This document shows, one piece after another, positions 17,470-28,344 of a stretch of DNA of 64,000 nucleotides. Source of the DNA: Oscillatoriaceae cyanobacterium M7585_C2015_266 (GTDB lineage: Bacteria > Cyanobacteriota > Cyanobacteriia > Cyanobacteriales > Oscillatoriaceae); assembly GCA_015295835.1 (NCBI GenBank), contig DVEG01000015.1, positions 1 to 64,000 of the forward strand, written 5' to 3'. A model generated the notes under the pieces. That model was not told the origin of the DNA and did no database searches. It saw only the letters and a program-made list of their open reading frames with translations. Position 1 is the first letter of the stretch; every line of letters starts with the position of its first letter. Both the position numbers and the translations under genes were made by a program.

Positions 17470-18951
17470 TTAATTCGAGCGCGCTATACCGGAATAATCA
17501 ATATAAACCGTCTTCCATTCGGTAAAAACGTCGAGGGCAGCAATTCCAGCTTCGCGGTATCCATTCCCGCTTTGTTTGACGCCGCCAAAAGGCAAGTGGA
17601 CTTCTGCGCCGATGGTGGGGCCATTTATATAGGTGATGCCGGCTTCAATATCGCGGATAGCTTGAAAAGCACGGTTAATATCACGAGTATAGATAGAGGA
17701 AGACAAACCGTAGGGGGTATCGTTAAGAATAGCGATCGCTTCTTCAAACGAACCCACCTCTATCAAACATACCACTGGACCGAAAATTTCCTCCCGCGCC
17801 ACACGCATATCGGGAGTGACATTATCCAGAATAGTTGGTTGAAAAAAATAACCGTTTCTCAACTCCCCATCTGTTATCACCCCGCCGCCGATTAATACTT
17901 TAGCTCCTTCGCGACGTGCTATTTCCACATAATCACTAATCCGCTGCAAATGCGAAGCGTTAACAATTGGCCCTATTTGCGTGCTGGGGTGACTGCCAAT
18001 ACCGACGCGCAAACGATTAACGCGCTCAATTAGTAGCGTCGTGAATTTACTTTTTATATCTCGGTGCAGAATCAGACGCGTCGTAGCATTACACCGCTGT
18101 CCACTGGTACTGAAAGCTCCCCAAATTGCCCCTTCCAAAGCCAATTCCAAATCTGCATCCTCCATAACTATTTGAGCATTTTTGCCGCTCATTTCCAAAC
18201 AGATGCGCTTGTGAGTGCTCGCACAAATCGCTGCCACCTTTGCCCCCGTTTCCGAAGAACCGGTAAATGAGACTAAATCGACACCGGGATGTTCTACCAG
18301 TGCTTGCCCTGCTTCTTCGCCGATACCGTGCAGTAAATTGACGACTCCTTTTGGAAAACCAGCTTGTTGAAAAATTTGAATTAATAAAGTAGCAGTAGCG
18401 GGCGTCTCTTCAGAAGGTTTAAGGATGATGGTATTGCCGCAAACTAGGGCTGGCATTGCCTTCCAGCAGGGAATAGCGACAGGAAAATTCCACGGCGAAA
18501 TCAGGGCGCAGACTCCCACCGGCTGGCGTACTGTCATGGCAAATTTATTGCCCATTTCTGAAGTGGTAGTTTGTCCAAATAGTCGGCGCCCCTCTCCTGC
18601 ATAGTAAAAGGCGCAGTCGATGCCTTCTTGTACATCGCCTCTAGCTTCGGTGAGGGGTTTGCCCATTTCTCTACTAATTAATAGGGCAAGTTCTTCTTTG
18701 CGCTCGCCCAAAAGTTCCCCTACTCGATAGATAAGTTCAGCCCGTGCCGGGGCAGGAACCAATCGCCAGCTCTTATACGCTTTGCGGCATGCTTCCACAG
18801 CCGCATCTGCATCTACTGCTGCCGAACGGGGAAACGTTGCCACCAGTTCCCGCCAGTCAGAAGGATTGCGACTTTTCAGGGTGGCTCCTGAGCGGGCAGG
18901 CACCCATTGGCCATTAATGTAATTCAGGCAGGTAAGTGGTGCATTCCCCAT
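17470..18951 (-). CDS. NAD(P)+-dependent aldehyde dehydrogenase
   Basis: A full-length ALDH-superfamily enzyme (493 residues). Visible are the Rossmann binding region [26 protein letters not shown], the catalytic Glu in EMSGKNA (family usually ELGGKNP), the nucleophile Cys in STSGQRCNA, and EEIFGPVV near the end. I start at ATG 18951 (MGNAPLT) because AGGAAG sits 5 to 6 bases upstream; a TTG at 18966 would add five residues. The closest known types are 2-oxoglutarate semialdehyde and betaine/succinate semialdehyde dehydrogenases, but substrate cannot be fixed. It oxidises an aldehyde to an acid in the cytosol. FMN reductase follows, perhaps in one transcript. Confidence 0.9.
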   Translation of the reverse strand: MGNAPLTCLNYINGQWVPARSGATLKSRNPSDWRELVATFPRSAAVDADAAVEACRKAYKSWRLVPAPARAELIYRVGELLGERKEELALLISREMGKPLTEARGDVQEGIDCAFYYAGEGRRLFGQTTTSEMGNKFAMTVRQPVGVCALISPWNFPVAIPCWKAMPALVCGNTIILKPSEETPATATLLIQIFQQAGFPKGVVNLLHGIGEEAGQALVEHPGVDLVSFTGSSETGAKVAAICASTHKRICLEMSGKNAQIVMEDADLELALEGAIWGAFSTSGQRCNATTRLILHRDIKSKFTTLLIERVNRLRVGIGSHPSTQIGPIVNASHLQRISDYVEIARREGAKVLIGGGVITDGELRNGYFFQPTILDNVTPDMRVAREEIFGPVVCLIEVGSFEEAIAILNDTPYGLSSSIYTRDINRAFQAIRDIEAGITYINGPTIGAEVHLPFGGVKQSGNGYREAGIAALDVFTEWKTVYIDYSGIARSN

Positions 18952-19191
18952 ACAGCTCTTCCTCAATGCAGACTTACAAGCACAGTGTGACTCAAGAATT
19001 CTAGTTGGTCAAGTTATAGTTTTGAGTGAGTTTTTAAGTGATAACTTTTCTTTTTAAAGTAAGGTTTTTATTTTTTTACAATAGCCATTACTGCTAAGCC
19101 GATAAATACGTCGTGTCAGCCTTTTTGCAACAGACAATTTTAAAACTGGTGCGATCGCAATTTTTTTATCCTGATGCCGCCGCCGTTTTTG

Positions 19192-19217
19192 TGAATCACT
19201 GAGCAGTAAGTGATTCA
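19192..19217 (+). promoter_or_regulatory. Perfect 9-bp inverted repeat at the ribosome site of the PatX-like gene
   Basis: TGAATCACT (19192-19200) and AGTGATTCA (19209-19217) flank the 8-bp spacer GAGCAGTA. The right arm abuts the AAAGG ribosome site (19217-19221) and the start codon lies 14 bases beyond. It could be an operator for a dimeric regulator, or a hairpin in the mRNA that limits ribosome access. Confidence 0.6.
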
Positions 19218-19231
19218 AAGGTTAATTTACT

Positions 19232-19618
19232 ATGCGCATCTACAATATTGCTTTATCCGGTTTTTTGCTGGCTGGCAGCACGGTTTATTTTGCGTATTTT
19301 AATACTCCCGCTTATTCTCAATCTTCTACTTCCAATACCAACTCTCATCTATTAATAGCTCAGCCATGCGACAACCATAAAGGCAGCAATGAACGCTGCG
19401 AAAATACTCAGGATATTATACAACAACTTTTAGCAAAAAATCAAACCGAAAATGACGAAGAAACAGCTCACCGTGGCAGTGGGCGCAAAGAAAAACAATC
19501 AGCTTTCAAGCAATTCTTAACTGCTCAAGACACAACTGAACAAAAACAAGCCCATCGCGGGAGCGGACGCAAAGAACAATCGTCTTTACCTGGGAAAAAG
19601 TACAGCGCACAAGCGTAA
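19232..19618 (+). CDS. patX: PatX-like precursor with two RGSGR pentapeptides
   Basis: The 128-residue product has an N-terminal signal peptide (residues 1 to about 29, ending AYS-Q) and a polar mature part. The pentapeptide RGSGR occurs at residues 81-85 and 109-113, both times as AHRGSGRKE. RGSGR is the HetR-binding signal of PatS, HetN and PatX; the family layout of PatX is an export signal followed by C-terminal H-RG(S/T)GR. PatX with HetR is known from filamentous cyanobacteria whether or not they make heterocysts. The two copies differ at several synonymous sites (CGTGGCAGTGGGCGC against CGCGGGAGCGGACGC), so selection seems to act on the peptide. One copy is followed by a linker with Lys that may be a processing site. 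No hetR is in the window. An inverted repeat overlies its ribosome site. The naming is from motif and layout, not from a search. Confidence 0.82.
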   Translation: MRIYNIALSGFLLAGSTVYFAYFNTPAYSQSSTSNTNSHLLIAQPCDNHKGSNERCENTQDIIQQLLAKNQTENDEETAHRGSGRKEKQSAFKQFLTAQDTTEQKQAHRGSGRKEQSSLPGKKYSAQA

Positions 19619-19918
19619 GGAGAGAAGCTTAAAAAATATTCACTTTCTATCTTGTTTATCTACGTATTAACTCGCCATTTCTCGCCCTTCATAAGTTTCC
19701 GGAAAGACTTCAAACAGAAGCAAAGCATTTTTGAGTTTCATATTTCTCTATTTACAAGCGAGCGCGTAATGCCTGCTTACGCAATTGCTGTGGCAGGGGA
19801 ATACTGGTATTAGCAGCTCCCGCCCCAAGCGGGTCAAATTATTGATAGTGTATTTAGCAAGCATTGCGAACATATATAATTCGGGAGGGGCAATTTTCTC
19901 TGGTTGCCCCTAGTTCTG
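19619..19918. other. 300-bp interval between patX-like gene and miaA
   Basis: Contains GGGGCAA...TTGCCCC (near 19889-19912), a hairpin close to the miaA stop that may end both convergent transcripts, and a GCGAGCGC octamer at 19758. No gene is seen. Confidence 0.4.
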
Positions 19919-20863
19919 TTAAATTGTTAAAGATCGCTTTTGTAAAAACTCCTGCACCCGCTGCCAAACAAGCTCTAATAAATCCGGATTATCAGCATCA
20001 AACCACTCGATATTAGAAACAGCGCGAAACCAAGTACGCTGTCGCTTAGCGAATTGGCGAGTGTGCAAGATTGTCAGCTCTTTCGCTTCAGCTAGCGTTA
20101 TTTTGCCAGCCAAATATTGCGCCATCTCTTGATAACCAAGGGTATTCATTAGCGGTAAAGAAGCGCCGTATTTTTCTAGCAAATATTCAACCTCAGCGAG
20201 CCAGCCAGCAGCAAGCATTTGTTCAGTACGCCTCGCAATACGAGCGCGCAACTTATTAGTATCTGAACAATCCAAACCTATTTGTAGAATCGGATAATTG
20301 GGCGGGTTTTCTCCCTGCAACTCAGAAATAGGGCGCCCCGTGATATAATAAACCTCTAAAGCCCGCAAAGTCCTTACTGAATCATGGGGATGAATTTTTT
20401 GGGCAGCGACAGGGTCAACCTGTTGCAACATAGTGTAACATTGAGATTGACCAAGAGAAGAAAGTTGCGAGCGCAACTGCGGCTGTGGTGCAACCTTGGG
20501 AATTTTCAACCCCCGAAGCACCGCCTTCAAATAAAGCCCCGTGCCTCCCACTAACAAAATAGGGGGAGAAAAAAGCGACAGAGAAAAAGAAGTAATCAGG
20601 GTTTGAGCTTGCTGCTGGTAATCAGCAACAGTCAGAGTTTCTGTCGGTTCACAGATATCAATAAGATAATGGGGTACAAGTAGCCGCTCCGTCTGGGAAG
20701 GTTTCGCCGTACCGATATCAAATTCGCGGTAAACCTGACGGGAATCAGCACTGAGAATCACCGAACCCAGGCGCTGAGCAAGAGCGATCGCTAGCCCCGA
20801 CTTGCCAGTAGCTGTAGGGCCACAAATCGCCACAAGAGCCGGTTGAAAATTTGTTGGGTGCAT
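19919..20863 (-). CDS. miaA: tRNA dimethylallyltransferase MiaA
   Basis: A 314-residue member of the IPP transferase family, near the normal length. It carries the P-loop GPTATGKSGLA (residues 15-25), the substrate region SADSRQVYREFDIGTAKPS, and the family block LVGGTGLYLKAVLRGL. MiaA transfers dimethylallyl to A37 of tRNAs that read codons starting with U, improving decoding. It is divergent from gyrB with an 82 to 130-bp gap, so the two share the intergenic promoter zone. Confidence 0.96.
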   Translation of the reverse strand: MHPTNFQPALVAICGPTATGKSGLAIALAQRLGSVILSADSRQVYREFDIGTAKPSQTERLLVPHYLIDICEPTETLTVADYQQQAQTLITSFSLSLFSPPILLVGGTGLYLKAVLRGLKIPKVAPQPQLRSQLSSLGQSQCYTMLQQVDPVAAQKIHPHDSVRTLRALEVYYITGRPISELQGENPPNYPILQIGLDCSDTNKLRARIARRTEQMLAAGWLAEVEYLLEKYGASLPLMNTLGYQEMAQYLAGKITLAEAKELTILHTRQFAKRQRTWFRAVSNIEWFDADNPDLLELVWQRVQEFLQKRSLTI

Positions 20864-20993
20864 CCCCTAGATAAATATGTTCTAAAATAAGTCTCTAGTC
20901 GCCTATAACCCTCTCATGCTATGATTTCTAGGAATTTTCAAGTAAATGAAGTCCGAGGGGCTTCTGACCCATTATAGGAGACAAAAGCTTTTT

Positions 20994-23420
20994 ATGACCA
21001 GCAGTTACGGCGCCGAACAGATTCAAGTTCTGGAAGGTCTTGAGGCTGTCCGAAAAAGACCGGGAATGTACATTGGTTCAACCGGGCCACGAGGACTCCA
21101 CCATCTAGTTTACGAAGTTGTAGATAACTCAATCGATGAGGCGCTAGCTGGCTACTGCACCCACATTGAAGTAGACATCAATGCCGACGGTTCCGTCACA
21201 GTCACCGACAACGGGCGAGGTATTCCTACCGATATTCACCCGAAAACCGGAAAATCAGCACTAGAAACAGTGATGACAGTTCTCCACGCAGGCGGAAAAT
21301 TCGGTGGCGGCGGCTACAAAGTTTCTGGAGGATTACACGGAGTCGGCATATCGGTAGTAAACGCCCTATCGGAATGGGTAGAAGTCACTGTCTGGCGCGA
21401 GCAAAAAGTATATAATCAGCGCTATGAACGTGGTAAACCGGTAAGTGAGCTAAAATCCGAGCCATACAAAGAAAATCGCACCGGCACATCGGTAAGGTTT
21501 ATGCCGGATGCGGAGATATTTACTACTGGCACAGAATTTGATTACAATACTCTAGCAGGTCGTCTGCGAGAACTTGCTTATCTGAATGCAGGGGTTAAAA
21601 TTACTTTTACCGACTACCGCCTGGAATTGCTCAAAAGCAATACGCCAAGGGTAGAAACATATTGCTATCAAGGCGGTATTCGCGAATATGTTGCCTACAT
21701 GAATGCTGATAAGCAACCGCTGCATGAGGAAATTATTTACATACAGGGGGAGCGCAATAATATTCAAATAGAGGTGGCGCTGCAATGGTGCGTTGATGCC
21801 TACACGGATAATTTGCTGGGTTTTGCAAATAATATCCGCACTATTGATGGCGGTACACACTTGGAAGGGTTGAAAACAGTGTTGACGCGGACGATAAACG
21901 CGCTCGCCCGCAAACGTAACAAGCTTAAAGAAAACGATGCTAACCTCGGCGGCGAAAATATCCGCGAAGGCTTAACAGGAGTAATTTCCGTTAAAGTACC
22001 CAATCCGGAATTTGAAGGGCAAACTAAAACTAAATTAGGTAATACTGAAGTAAGGGGAATTGTTGATTCCCTCGTCGGCGAAGTATTGACGGAATATCTA
22101 GAATTTCGCCCTAATGTCGCCGATGCGATCGTGGAAAAAGCTATTCAAGCATTCAAAGCCGCTGAAGCAGCTCGCCACGCTCGTGAATTAGTGCGGCGCA
22201 AATCTGTACTGGAATCTTCGCCGTTGCCAGGAAAATTGGCAGATTGTAGTACGAAAGATCCTTCAGAATCTGAAATTTTTATCGTAGAAGGTGACTCGGC
22301 AGGGGGTTGTTTTGCAGGAAAAACTAAAGTCGCTTTGGTAGATGGGCGCTGCTTGAGTTTTCTGGAACTGATTGCTGAACAAAAACAAGGAAAAGAACAT
22401 TTTGGTTATACTATTCGTCACGACGGCACGATTGGTATCGAGCGGTTACTGAACGTGCGCAAAACCAAAACTAATGCAGAGGTTATTAAGGTTACTTTAG
22501 ATAACGGTGAGGAGATTATTTGTACTCCCGAGCACCGTTTTATGCTACGGAATGGGGATTATAAGCAGGCTAAGGATTTAACTGATAATGATTCTTTAAT
22601 GCCTTTTTACGGTAAAGTTTTTGGTACTCCTGAGCAGAAAATAACAGTCGATGTAAGTCCAGCTTTAGCAACTGTTCAGAATTACAATCATCGAATTGTG
22701 TCTATCGAGGCAGTCAGTGAAAAAATTGATGTTTACGATTTAGAAGTGCCCGCAACCCATAACTTCGCTTTGGCTAGTGGCGTTTTTGTCCACAACAGCG
22801 CTAAACAAGGTCGCGATCGCCGTTTCCAAGCTATCTTACCTCTACGTGGTAAAATACTCAATATCGAAAAAACCGATGACGCTAAAATCTATAAGAATGC
22901 AGAAATCCAGGCTTTAATTACCGCTCTCGGTTTAGGAGTAAAAGGTGAGGAATTCGACCCCTCACAATTGCGCTACCACCGCATCATAATAATGACTGAT
23001 GCTGATGTAGATGGCGCTCATATACGTACTTTACTTCTTACTTTTTTCTATCGCTATCAACGAGCGCTCGTGGATCAGGGGTATGTATATATAGCATGCC
23101 CTCCCCTATACAAAGTAGAGAGGGGACGCAATCACCAATATTTTTACAGCGATCGCGAATTGCAGGAGTATCTGCGGCAACTACCCCCCAATGCCAACTA
23201 TACCATTCAGCGATTTAAAGGGTTGGGCGAAATGATGCCAACACAACTGTGGGAAACAACCATGAATCCAGAAACCCGCATCCTCAAGCAGGTTGAAATT
23301 GAAGACGCTGCAGAAGCCGATCGCATTTTTACAATACTTATGGGCGAGCGCGTTGCTCCCCGACGCGAGTTTATCGAAACTTACGGTCCTAAACTCAACC
23401 TCAAGGATTTAGATATTTAA
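20994..23420 (+). CDS. gyrB: DNA gyrase subunit B, interrupted by an in-frame intein
   Basis: The precursor is 808 residues; removing the intein leaves 645, a normal cyanobacterial GyrB length. It holds the GHKL ATPase domain ([32 protein letters not shown]), the transducer domain and the TOPRIM domain. The intein sits inside the TOPRIM motif [15 protein letters not shown], so the enzyme cannot work until splicing. GyrB with GyrA introduces negative supercoils with ATP. I start at ATG 20994 ([15 protein letters not shown]) since this matches GyrB N-termini; an upstream in-frame ATG at 20946 would add 16 odd residues. TAGGAG lies 14 bases upstream, a long but usable distance. A strong terminator follows. 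Confidence 0.96.
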   Translation: MTSSYGAEQIQVLEGLEAVRKRPGMYIGSTGPRGLHHLVYEVVDNSIDEALAGYCTHIEVDINADGSVTVTDNGRGIPTDIHPKTGKSALETVMTVLHAGGKFGGGGYKVSGGLHGVGISVVNALSEWVEVTVWREQKVYNQRYERGKPVSELKSEPYKENRTGTSVRFMPDAEIFTTGTEFDYNTLAGRLRELAYLNAGVKITFTDYRLELLKSNTPRVETYCYQGGIREYVAYMNADKQPLHEEIIYIQGERNNIQIEVALQWCVDAYTDNLLGFANNIRTIDGGTHLEGLKTVLTRTINALARKRNKLKENDANLGGENIREGLTGVISVKVPNPEFEGQTKTKLGNTEVRGIVDSLVGEVLTEYLEFRPNVADAIVEKAIQAFKAAEAARHARELVRRKSVLESSPLPGKLADCSTKDPSESEIFIVEGDSAGGCFAGKTKVALVDGRCLSFLELIAEQKQGKEHFGYTIRHDGTIGIERLLNVRKTKTNAEVIKVTLDNGEEIICTPEHRFMLRNGDYKQAKDLTDNDSLMPFYGKVFGTPEQKITVDVSPALATVQNYNHRIVSIEAVSEKIDVYDLEVPATHNFALASGVFVHNSAKQGRDRRFQAILPLRGKILNIEKTDDAKIYKNAEIQALITALGLGVKGEEFDPSQLRYHRIIIMTDADVDGAHIRTLLLTFFYRYQRALVDQGYVYIACPPLYKVERGRNHQYFYSDRELQEYLRQLPPNANYTIQRFKGLGEMMPTQLWETTMNPETRILKQVEIEDAAEADRIFTILMGERVAPRREFIETYGPKLNLKDLDI
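22308..22796 (+). other. GyrB mini-intein (163 residues, no homing endonuclease)
   Basis: It starts with Cys1 ([10 protein letters not shown], block A), has block [11 protein letters not shown] with the TxxH residues, block [17 protein letters not shown] and block G VFVHN with the penultimate His and terminal Asn; the +1 residue is Ser. All splicing residues are present, so it should be active. The site, between GDSAGG and SAKQGRD, is the same as in the known Synechocystis GyrB intein, which carries a homing-endonuclease region between the two splicing halves. Here only about 35 residues separate block B from block F, so no endonuclease fits. The coordinates run from the Cys1 codon to the Asn codon. 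Confidence 0.95.
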
Positions 23421-23448
23421 AATTTAAATATTAGTATTAGAATCTCCC

Positions 23449-23484
23449 TACGGTTAGAAACTGCTAATCTAACCGTATTTTTTT
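23449..23484 (+). terminator. Intrinsic terminator of gyrB
   Basis: TACGGTTAGA (23449-23458) pairs perfectly with TCTAACCGTA (23468-23477) around a 9-nt loop, then TTTTTTT. It is 28 bp after the gyrB stop. Confidence 0.9.
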
Positions 23485-23605
23485 ACCGTTCTCCTTAATA
23501 ATTCTTAACAAAATTTCTCATCAAAGCAATTTAATATATAAGGGGCTGCTTAACCAGTTGCCGTATCAAAACTCCTGCACCGTCAATTAAACTGAGAAAT
23601 TAAGC

Positions 23606-24319
23606 ATGAGCTGCAATCTATCGACCAAATTGCGTGAAGGGACAAAAAAATCCCACACGATGGCAGAAAACGTCGGTTTTGTCAAGTGTTTCTTAAAAGG
23701 CGTTGTCGAGAAAAACTCTTATCGCAAGCTAGTAGGGAACCTCTACTTCGTCTACTCGGCGATGGAAGAGGAAATGGAGCGGCACAAAAATCACCCAATC
23801 GTGTCAAAAATCTACTTTCCCGAACTCAATCGCAAAGCCAGCTTAGAGAAAGACTTGTTTTACTACTACGGTGCCAACTGGCGCGAAGAAGTAGCTCCCT
23901 CAGCGGCGGGTGCTGCTTATGTACAACGGATTCGGGAAGTATCTGAAAAAGAACCCGAACTCTTAATAGCCCACTCATATACCCGCTACCTGGGCGACTT
24001 GTCAGGGGGTCAAATTCTTAAAGGCATTGCCCAACGAGCTATGAATTTAGAAGGAGAAGGCACGGCGTTTTATGAATTCCAAGATATCCCCGATGAAAAA
24101 GCTTTCAAAAATATTTATCGGCGGGCATTAGACGAATTGCCCATCGACGAAAATACTGCTAATCGGATTGTAGATGAAGCAAATGCCGCTTTCCAACTGA
24201 ATATGAACATGTTTAAAGAATTGGAAGGCAATTTGATTAAAGCGATTGGGTTAATGCTGTTTAATACACTAACGCGCCGCCGTACAAAGGGCAGCACTGA
24301 GTTAGCAACCGCTGAGTAA
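23606..24319 (+). CDS. ho1: Heme oxygenase (biliverdin-producing)
   Basis: This 237-residue protein is of the usual length for cyanobacterial HO1. The proximal heme ligand is His17 in GTKKSHTMAEN, and the distal-helix signature LIAHSYTRYLGDLSGGQIL is complete. It opens heme to biliverdin IXalpha, CO and Fe2+, using ferredoxin as electron donor, and feeds phycocyanobilin synthesis for phycobilisomes and phytochromes; cytosolic. It stands alone, 185 bp after gyrB and its terminator, and a 6-bp GC hairpin separates it from the convergent cupin gene. Confidence 0.96.
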   Translation: MSCNLSTKLREGTKKSHTMAENVGFVKCFLKGVVEKNSYRKLVGNLYFVYSAMEEEMERHKNHPIVSKIYFPELNRKASLEKDLFYYYGANWREEVAPSAAGAAYVQRIREVSEKEPELLIAHSYTRYLGDLSGGQILKGIAQRAMNLEGEGTAFYEFQDIPDEKAFKNIYRRALDELPIDENTANRIVDEANAAFQLNMNMFKELEGNLIKAIGLMLFNTLTRRRTKGSTELATAE

Positions 24320-24357
24320 ACTAAACAAATTTTAACCACTTCCCACTTCCAAGATAA

Positions 24358-24373
24358 CCCCCCTAAAGGGGGG
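24358..24373. terminator. CCCCCC-TAAA-GGGGGG hairpin between convergent genes
   Basis: Six G-C pairs with a tetraloop, 39 bp after the heme oxygenase stop and 23 bp from the cupin stop. Flanks are A/T rich (TAA before, ATAATAA after). It likely serves both transcripts. Confidence 0.55.
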
Positions 24374-24395
24374 ATAATAAGTCCAATCTTTTCCT

Positions 24396-24686
24396 TTATT
24401 GAAAACAATAATGCTTTCTGACAGCACTGCGAATCTTCCAAGTGCAAGACATGCCTGCAGGAAATGTCACTAAATCACCTTTTTTAATTTCCACTGGTTC
24501 CCCATTATCAGGGGTGACTATTACATCTCCTTCTAATAAATAGCAGATTTCTGTCGTGTCATAAGTCCAAGGAAATTCCGACTCTTCCTTAGTCCAAATT
24601 GGCCAACTTTTGACCTGCATTTCTTTGAGGCGCTCTTCAGAGGGATTGTGTTCTACTTTTATTTTCATTGTTTGTTCAATTTCCAT
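24396..24686 (-). CDS. Small cupin-domain protein
   Basis: Most of this 96-residue protein is one cupin barrel of the short Cupin_3 type. The core motif runs WTYDTTEICYLLEGDVIVTPDNG and the second motif IKKGDLVTFPAGMSCTW. The metal His pair of classical cupins is mostly absent, as in other short cupins of this group. A GAGG site 7 to 8 bases before ATG 24686 supports this start over the later MKIK. Members of this family include ureidoglycolate hydrolase-like and ethanolamine-utilisation proteins; no specific reaction can be assigned. It lies downstream of mfd on the same strand, 95 bp away. Confidence 0.85.
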   Translation of the reverse strand: MEIEQTMKIKVEHNPSEERLKEMQVKSWPIWTKEESEFPWTYDTTEICYLLEGDVIVTPDNGEPVEIKKGDLVTFPAGMSCTWKIRSAVRKHYCFQ

Positions 24687-24781
24687 AGTTTATTTCCTCT
24701 GTTGTAGTTTCTTGATTAATTGATTATGGAACTGGGAAGATAAAGAAAAATAATCTTACCAATAAGCAATTGTTAATTTTC

Positions 24782-27700
24782 TCAAGCAAGAATCGGTTCA
24801 GGTAGAGCAGCTTGCATCTGGCTCAGCAACTCAATAAGACGCTCAAGCTGTTTACTAGCAGAAAGAACACCCAAACCGCGTATAGTCACTTTACCGGGAG
24901 TATAGACACAAAGCGAACGCTGGTGCTCTGGCAACTTCGCCGCTAGAAGATTCCAGGCTGGTTCCTCCATCGGGGTTTCCAAAACAACATGCTGCTTACC
25001 CTCTGGCTTAATACGGGAAAAACCTAGCTTTTTAGCAATTTGTTTAAGTTTCATAACCCGAAGTAACTCTTGAGCAGGAACAGGAATAGTACCGTAGCGA
25101 TCGCGCCAATCAGCCTCAATTTGCGCCAACTCCTCAGAAGAAGTGGCTTCTGCCACTGCCCGGTAAGCACTCATTTTCTGATCAAGATCTGGAATATAAT
25201 CCGCAGGGATAAACGCTGTCAAGTGCAAATCGATTTGAGTATCATCCACTTGCGGAATTTCCTGCCCGCGAATTTCCCGAATTGCCTCTTGCAGCATTTC
25301 CATATACAAATCAAACCCGATTGCATCCATTTGCCCCGACTGCTCAGTACCCAACAAATTACCGACACCCCGGATTTCCATATCACGCACTGCTAACTGA
25401 TATCCCGAACCCAACTGAGTAAACTCTTGAATAGCCCGCAGCCGTGCCCTAGCTGTTTCTGTAAGTTCAGCTTGTTTGCGATAAAAAATCCAGGCATGGG
25501 CTTGAATCCCTGCTCGCCCCACACGCCCCCGGAGCTGATAAAGTTGCGCTAGCCCAAACTTATGCCCGTCTTCAATTAAAATAGTATTAACGCGGGGAAT
25601 ATCCAGCCCTGATTCAATTATTGTCGTACACACTAAAATATCTGCTTCGCCATTGCTAAAGGCTAGCATCGTAGCTTCCAACTCCGACTCATCCAATTGC
25701 CCGTGAGCGAGCGCAATCCGAGCGCCCGGCACCATTTGCCGCAATTGAGAAGCAACCTCCTCAATCCCCTCAATGCGCGGCACAACATAAAACACCTGCC
25801 CGCCACGAGCCAACTCTTGACGGATAGCGCTGCGTACCGTTTCCGGATCGTATGGCGCTAAATGAGTTTGAATCGGGCGTCGTGATGCTGGCGGTGTTGC
25901 AATCAAACTCATTTCCCGAATCCCAGAAAGAGACATATACAAAGTACGAGGAATTGGCGTCGCACTAAGGGTAAGCACATCAAGTTGAGGTTTCAGAGCT
26001 TTAATTTTTTCTTTCTGCGCTACCCCGAAACGCTGTTCTTCATCCACCACCAGCAGCCCTAAATCACGGAAAGTGACGCCTTTGCTCAAAATCGCGTGCG
26101 TGCCGACGACGACATCTAATTCGCCACTAGCAAGACGGCGCTGAATATTTTTACGTTCTTCTGGGGTGCGGAAGCGGTTGAGTAAGCCAATTTCAATAGG
26201 ATAGGGGGCAAATCGTTCTTTTAGAGTATGATAATGTTGTTGAGCAAGAATAGTAGTAGGCGCGAGCAATGCAACTTGTTTGCCTGCCGTAACAGCTTTA
26301 AAAATAGCGCGGATAGCAACTTCAGTTTTGCCGAAGCCGACATCGCCACAGATTAATCTATCCATAGGGCGAGGGCTTTCCATATCACGCTTCACATCTG
26401 CTGTAGCCTTAAGCTGATCCGGTGTAGCTTGGTAAGGGAAAGAATCTTCTAATTCCTGCTGCCAGGGAGAATCGGGCGGGTAAGCGAATCCTTGTTCCTG
26501 GGCGCGTTTGGCATAAAGTTTTAATAAATCAATTGCTAGTTTTTTAACTGCCTTGCGGACTTTGTTTTTTGTGTTTTCCCAAGCTTTACCGGAGAGATTG
26601 TTGAGTTCTGGAATTTTGTTATCTGCTGTACGATAACGAGATAGCGAGCCCAATTGATCTGCTGGCACTCGCAGTAAACCGTCACCATACTGCACTACAA
26701 GATATTCTCGGTTTTCTAATCGTTCGAGTCTGAGAAATTTTCCGATTCCGTGGTGGCGGTGAACGACGAAATCCCCTGGGCGTAGTTTATTAGGATCGAC
26801 TTGTTTGGAAGCTGCACGACGACGCTTACGAATATAGCTGGGGGTGGCAAGGGAGTGCTGCCCGAAAAATTCGCGATCGCTAATTACCGTAATACGGAAA
26901 GTAGGTAATATAAAGCCCTCAATTTCTGCTATTCCGGAATATTTTAGGGCAATAGGTATTTTTTGAATTTGCAGTTTTTCGATGCTAGAATAGTCGTTAG
27001 GATTGACGACAAATTGGGCTGGGCAATCGTGTTCTTGTAGCAGGGAAACTGTGCGCGATGGTTGGGCAGAGATAATGAAAACGTTAAAGCCGCGCTCGCG
27101 CTCTCCTCTTATTAACTCTGCCAGTTTAGCAAATTGGTGCGGCATAACTGGCAGAGGGCGACTGGCGAGATTTAGAGTATATGGTATATTTAATCCGGTT
27201 TCTAATGTTGTCCGAGTTTCTGCTAATTCTGATAAGTAAATGCGCTCGAAATGTTCAATATCGGCGAGAGATTCATTAAAGGGGCGGTGAATTTTGGGCA
27301 GGTTTGCTTTAGCACTTAGAGTTTGCCAATGTTCTTCTACTTGTTGAAACCAGCGCTCGCCATGCCCTCGGCACTGTTCGATTTCATCTATAGCTATAAG
27401 TGTATCGGGGGGCAAGTAATCTAGCAATGATGCTGGGCGAGTAAATGCCAGCCCTAATAACCGTCGGGCAATTCCTTCTTCTTCTTCTGTTTCTGGGATA
27501 GTATAACCTTTTTCTTTGAGAGCGGCTTTGACTATTGGGGTAAAGTCTGTCGGGGTTAAAATTATTTGTTCAATTTTATCGAGGGAGCGTTGACTGGCGG
27601 GATCAAACTCTCTTATGTCTTCTAATTCTTCTGCAAACCAATCTAAACGTACTGGCAATTCTGCCGAGACGGGAAATATATCTATAATATTCCCGCGACG

Positions 27701-28228
27701 GCTCCACTGCCCTTCTGTTTCTACTTGCGGCACCCTTTCGTAACCCAGAGAAGCTAGTTTTTCACTCAATGTCGCCAAATCCCAGCTCATCCCCCGATTC
27801 AGGGTGAGACAATAGGGTTGAAATGCTTCTTTTGGCGGCAGGTGAGGTTGTAGCGCTCTTTCGGTGGCGACTATGGCAGCATTTTTTGCCCCGCGCACCC
27901 AGTCTGCAAGTACTTGCATTTGCCCCCAAGTCATCTCTGATTCGGGAGCGAATGGCTCATAGGGAGATGCTTCTGATGTAGGGTAAAAGTGTATGCTTTC
28001 CCAGCCCATTGCTTCTAGTTGGGCTGCCCAACGACTTGCTTCTTCTAGGGTGGCTGTCACCACTAATAAATTACGTCTCTGAGCCGTGGCTATTGCTGAA
28101 GCTACCAATCCTTTTGGTAGACGAGGAATGCCATTTAACTGCACACACTTGTGGCGCTGTAGTTTGGCTTGTATCTCTGCTGTTAGCTGCGCTCGCCCCA
28201 GAGCCCGAATAATTGAAGAAAAAGTCAT
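24782..28228 (-). CDS. mfd: Transcription-repair coupling factor Mfd
   Basis: A full-length Mfd (1148 residues). The N-terminal third is UvrB-like and binds UvrA. Near residues 480-560 is the RNA-polymerase interaction domain ([19 protein letters not shown]). The SF2 translocase follows with Walker [35 protein letters not shown], and the second RecA lobe with [10 protein letters not shown]. The C-terminal TRCF domain ends the protein. Mfd pushes RNA polymerase off DNA lesions and recruits UvrABC. The Walker-B box is DEEQ, typical for Mfd/RecG. It has its own promoter, divergent from the CBS gene. Confidence 0.97.
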   Translation of the reverse strand: MTFSSIIRALGRAQLTAEIQAKLQRHKCVQLNGIPRLPKGLVASAIATAQRRNLLVVTATLEEASRWAAQLEAMGWESIHFYPTSEASPYEPFAPESEMTWGQMQVLADWVRGAKNAAIVATERALQPHLPPKEAFQPYCLTLNRGMSWDLATLSEKLASLGYERVPQVETEGQWSRRGNIIDIFPVSAELPVRLDWFAEELEDIREFDPASQRSLDKIEQIILTPTDFTPIVKAALKEKGYTIPETEEEEGIARRLLGLAFTRPASLLDYLPPDTLIAIDEIEQCRGHGERWFQQVEEHWQTLSAKANLPKIHRPFNESLADIEHFERIYLSELAETRTTLETGLNIPYTLNLASRPLPVMPHQFAKLAELIRGERERGFNVFIISAQPSRTVSLLQEHDCPAQFVVNPNDYSSIEKLQIQKIPIALKYSGIAEIEGFILPTFRITVISDREFFGQHSLATPSYIRKRRRAASKQVDPNKLRPGDFVVHRHHGIGKFLRLERLENREYLVVQYGDGLLRVPADQLGSLSRYRTADNKIPELNNLSGKAWENTKNKVRKAVKKLAIDLLKLYAKRAQEQGFAYPPDSPWQQELEDSFPYQATPDQLKATADVKRDMESPRPMDRLICGDVGFGKTEVAIRAIFKAVTAGKQVALLAPTTILAQQHYHTLKERFAPYPIEIGLLNRFRTPEERKNIQRRLASGELDVVVGTHAILSKGVTFRDLGLLVVDEEQRFGVAQKEKIKALKPQLDVLTLSATPIPRTLYMSLSGIREMSLIATPPASRRPIQTHLAPYDPETVRSAIRQELARGGQVFYVVPRIEGIEEVASQLRQMVPGARIALAHGQLDESELEATMLAFSNGEADILVCTTIIESGLDIPRVNTILIEDGHKFGLAQLYQLRGRVGRAGIQAHAWIFYRKQAELTETARARLRAIQEFTQLGSGYQLAVRDMEIRGVGNLLGTEQSGQMDAIGFDLYMEMLQEAIREIRGQEIPQVDDTQIDLHLTAFIPADYIPDLDQKMSAYRAVAEATSSEELAQIEADWRDRYGTIPVPAQELLRVMKLKQIAKKLGFSRIKPEGKQHVVLETPMEEPAWNLLAAKLPEHQRSLCVYTPGKVTIRGLGVLSASKQLERLIELLSQMQAALPEPILA

Positions 28229-28344
28229 GCTTTTGCGTTTTTCTTAATCGGTTGTTTTGAAAAATTACATAGAGTGTGCCTATGTTGATTATTTTACTGT
28301 TAAGAGTTTTTACTCCTGCTTGCTAGTGGAGCCTCCTGCTGTCT

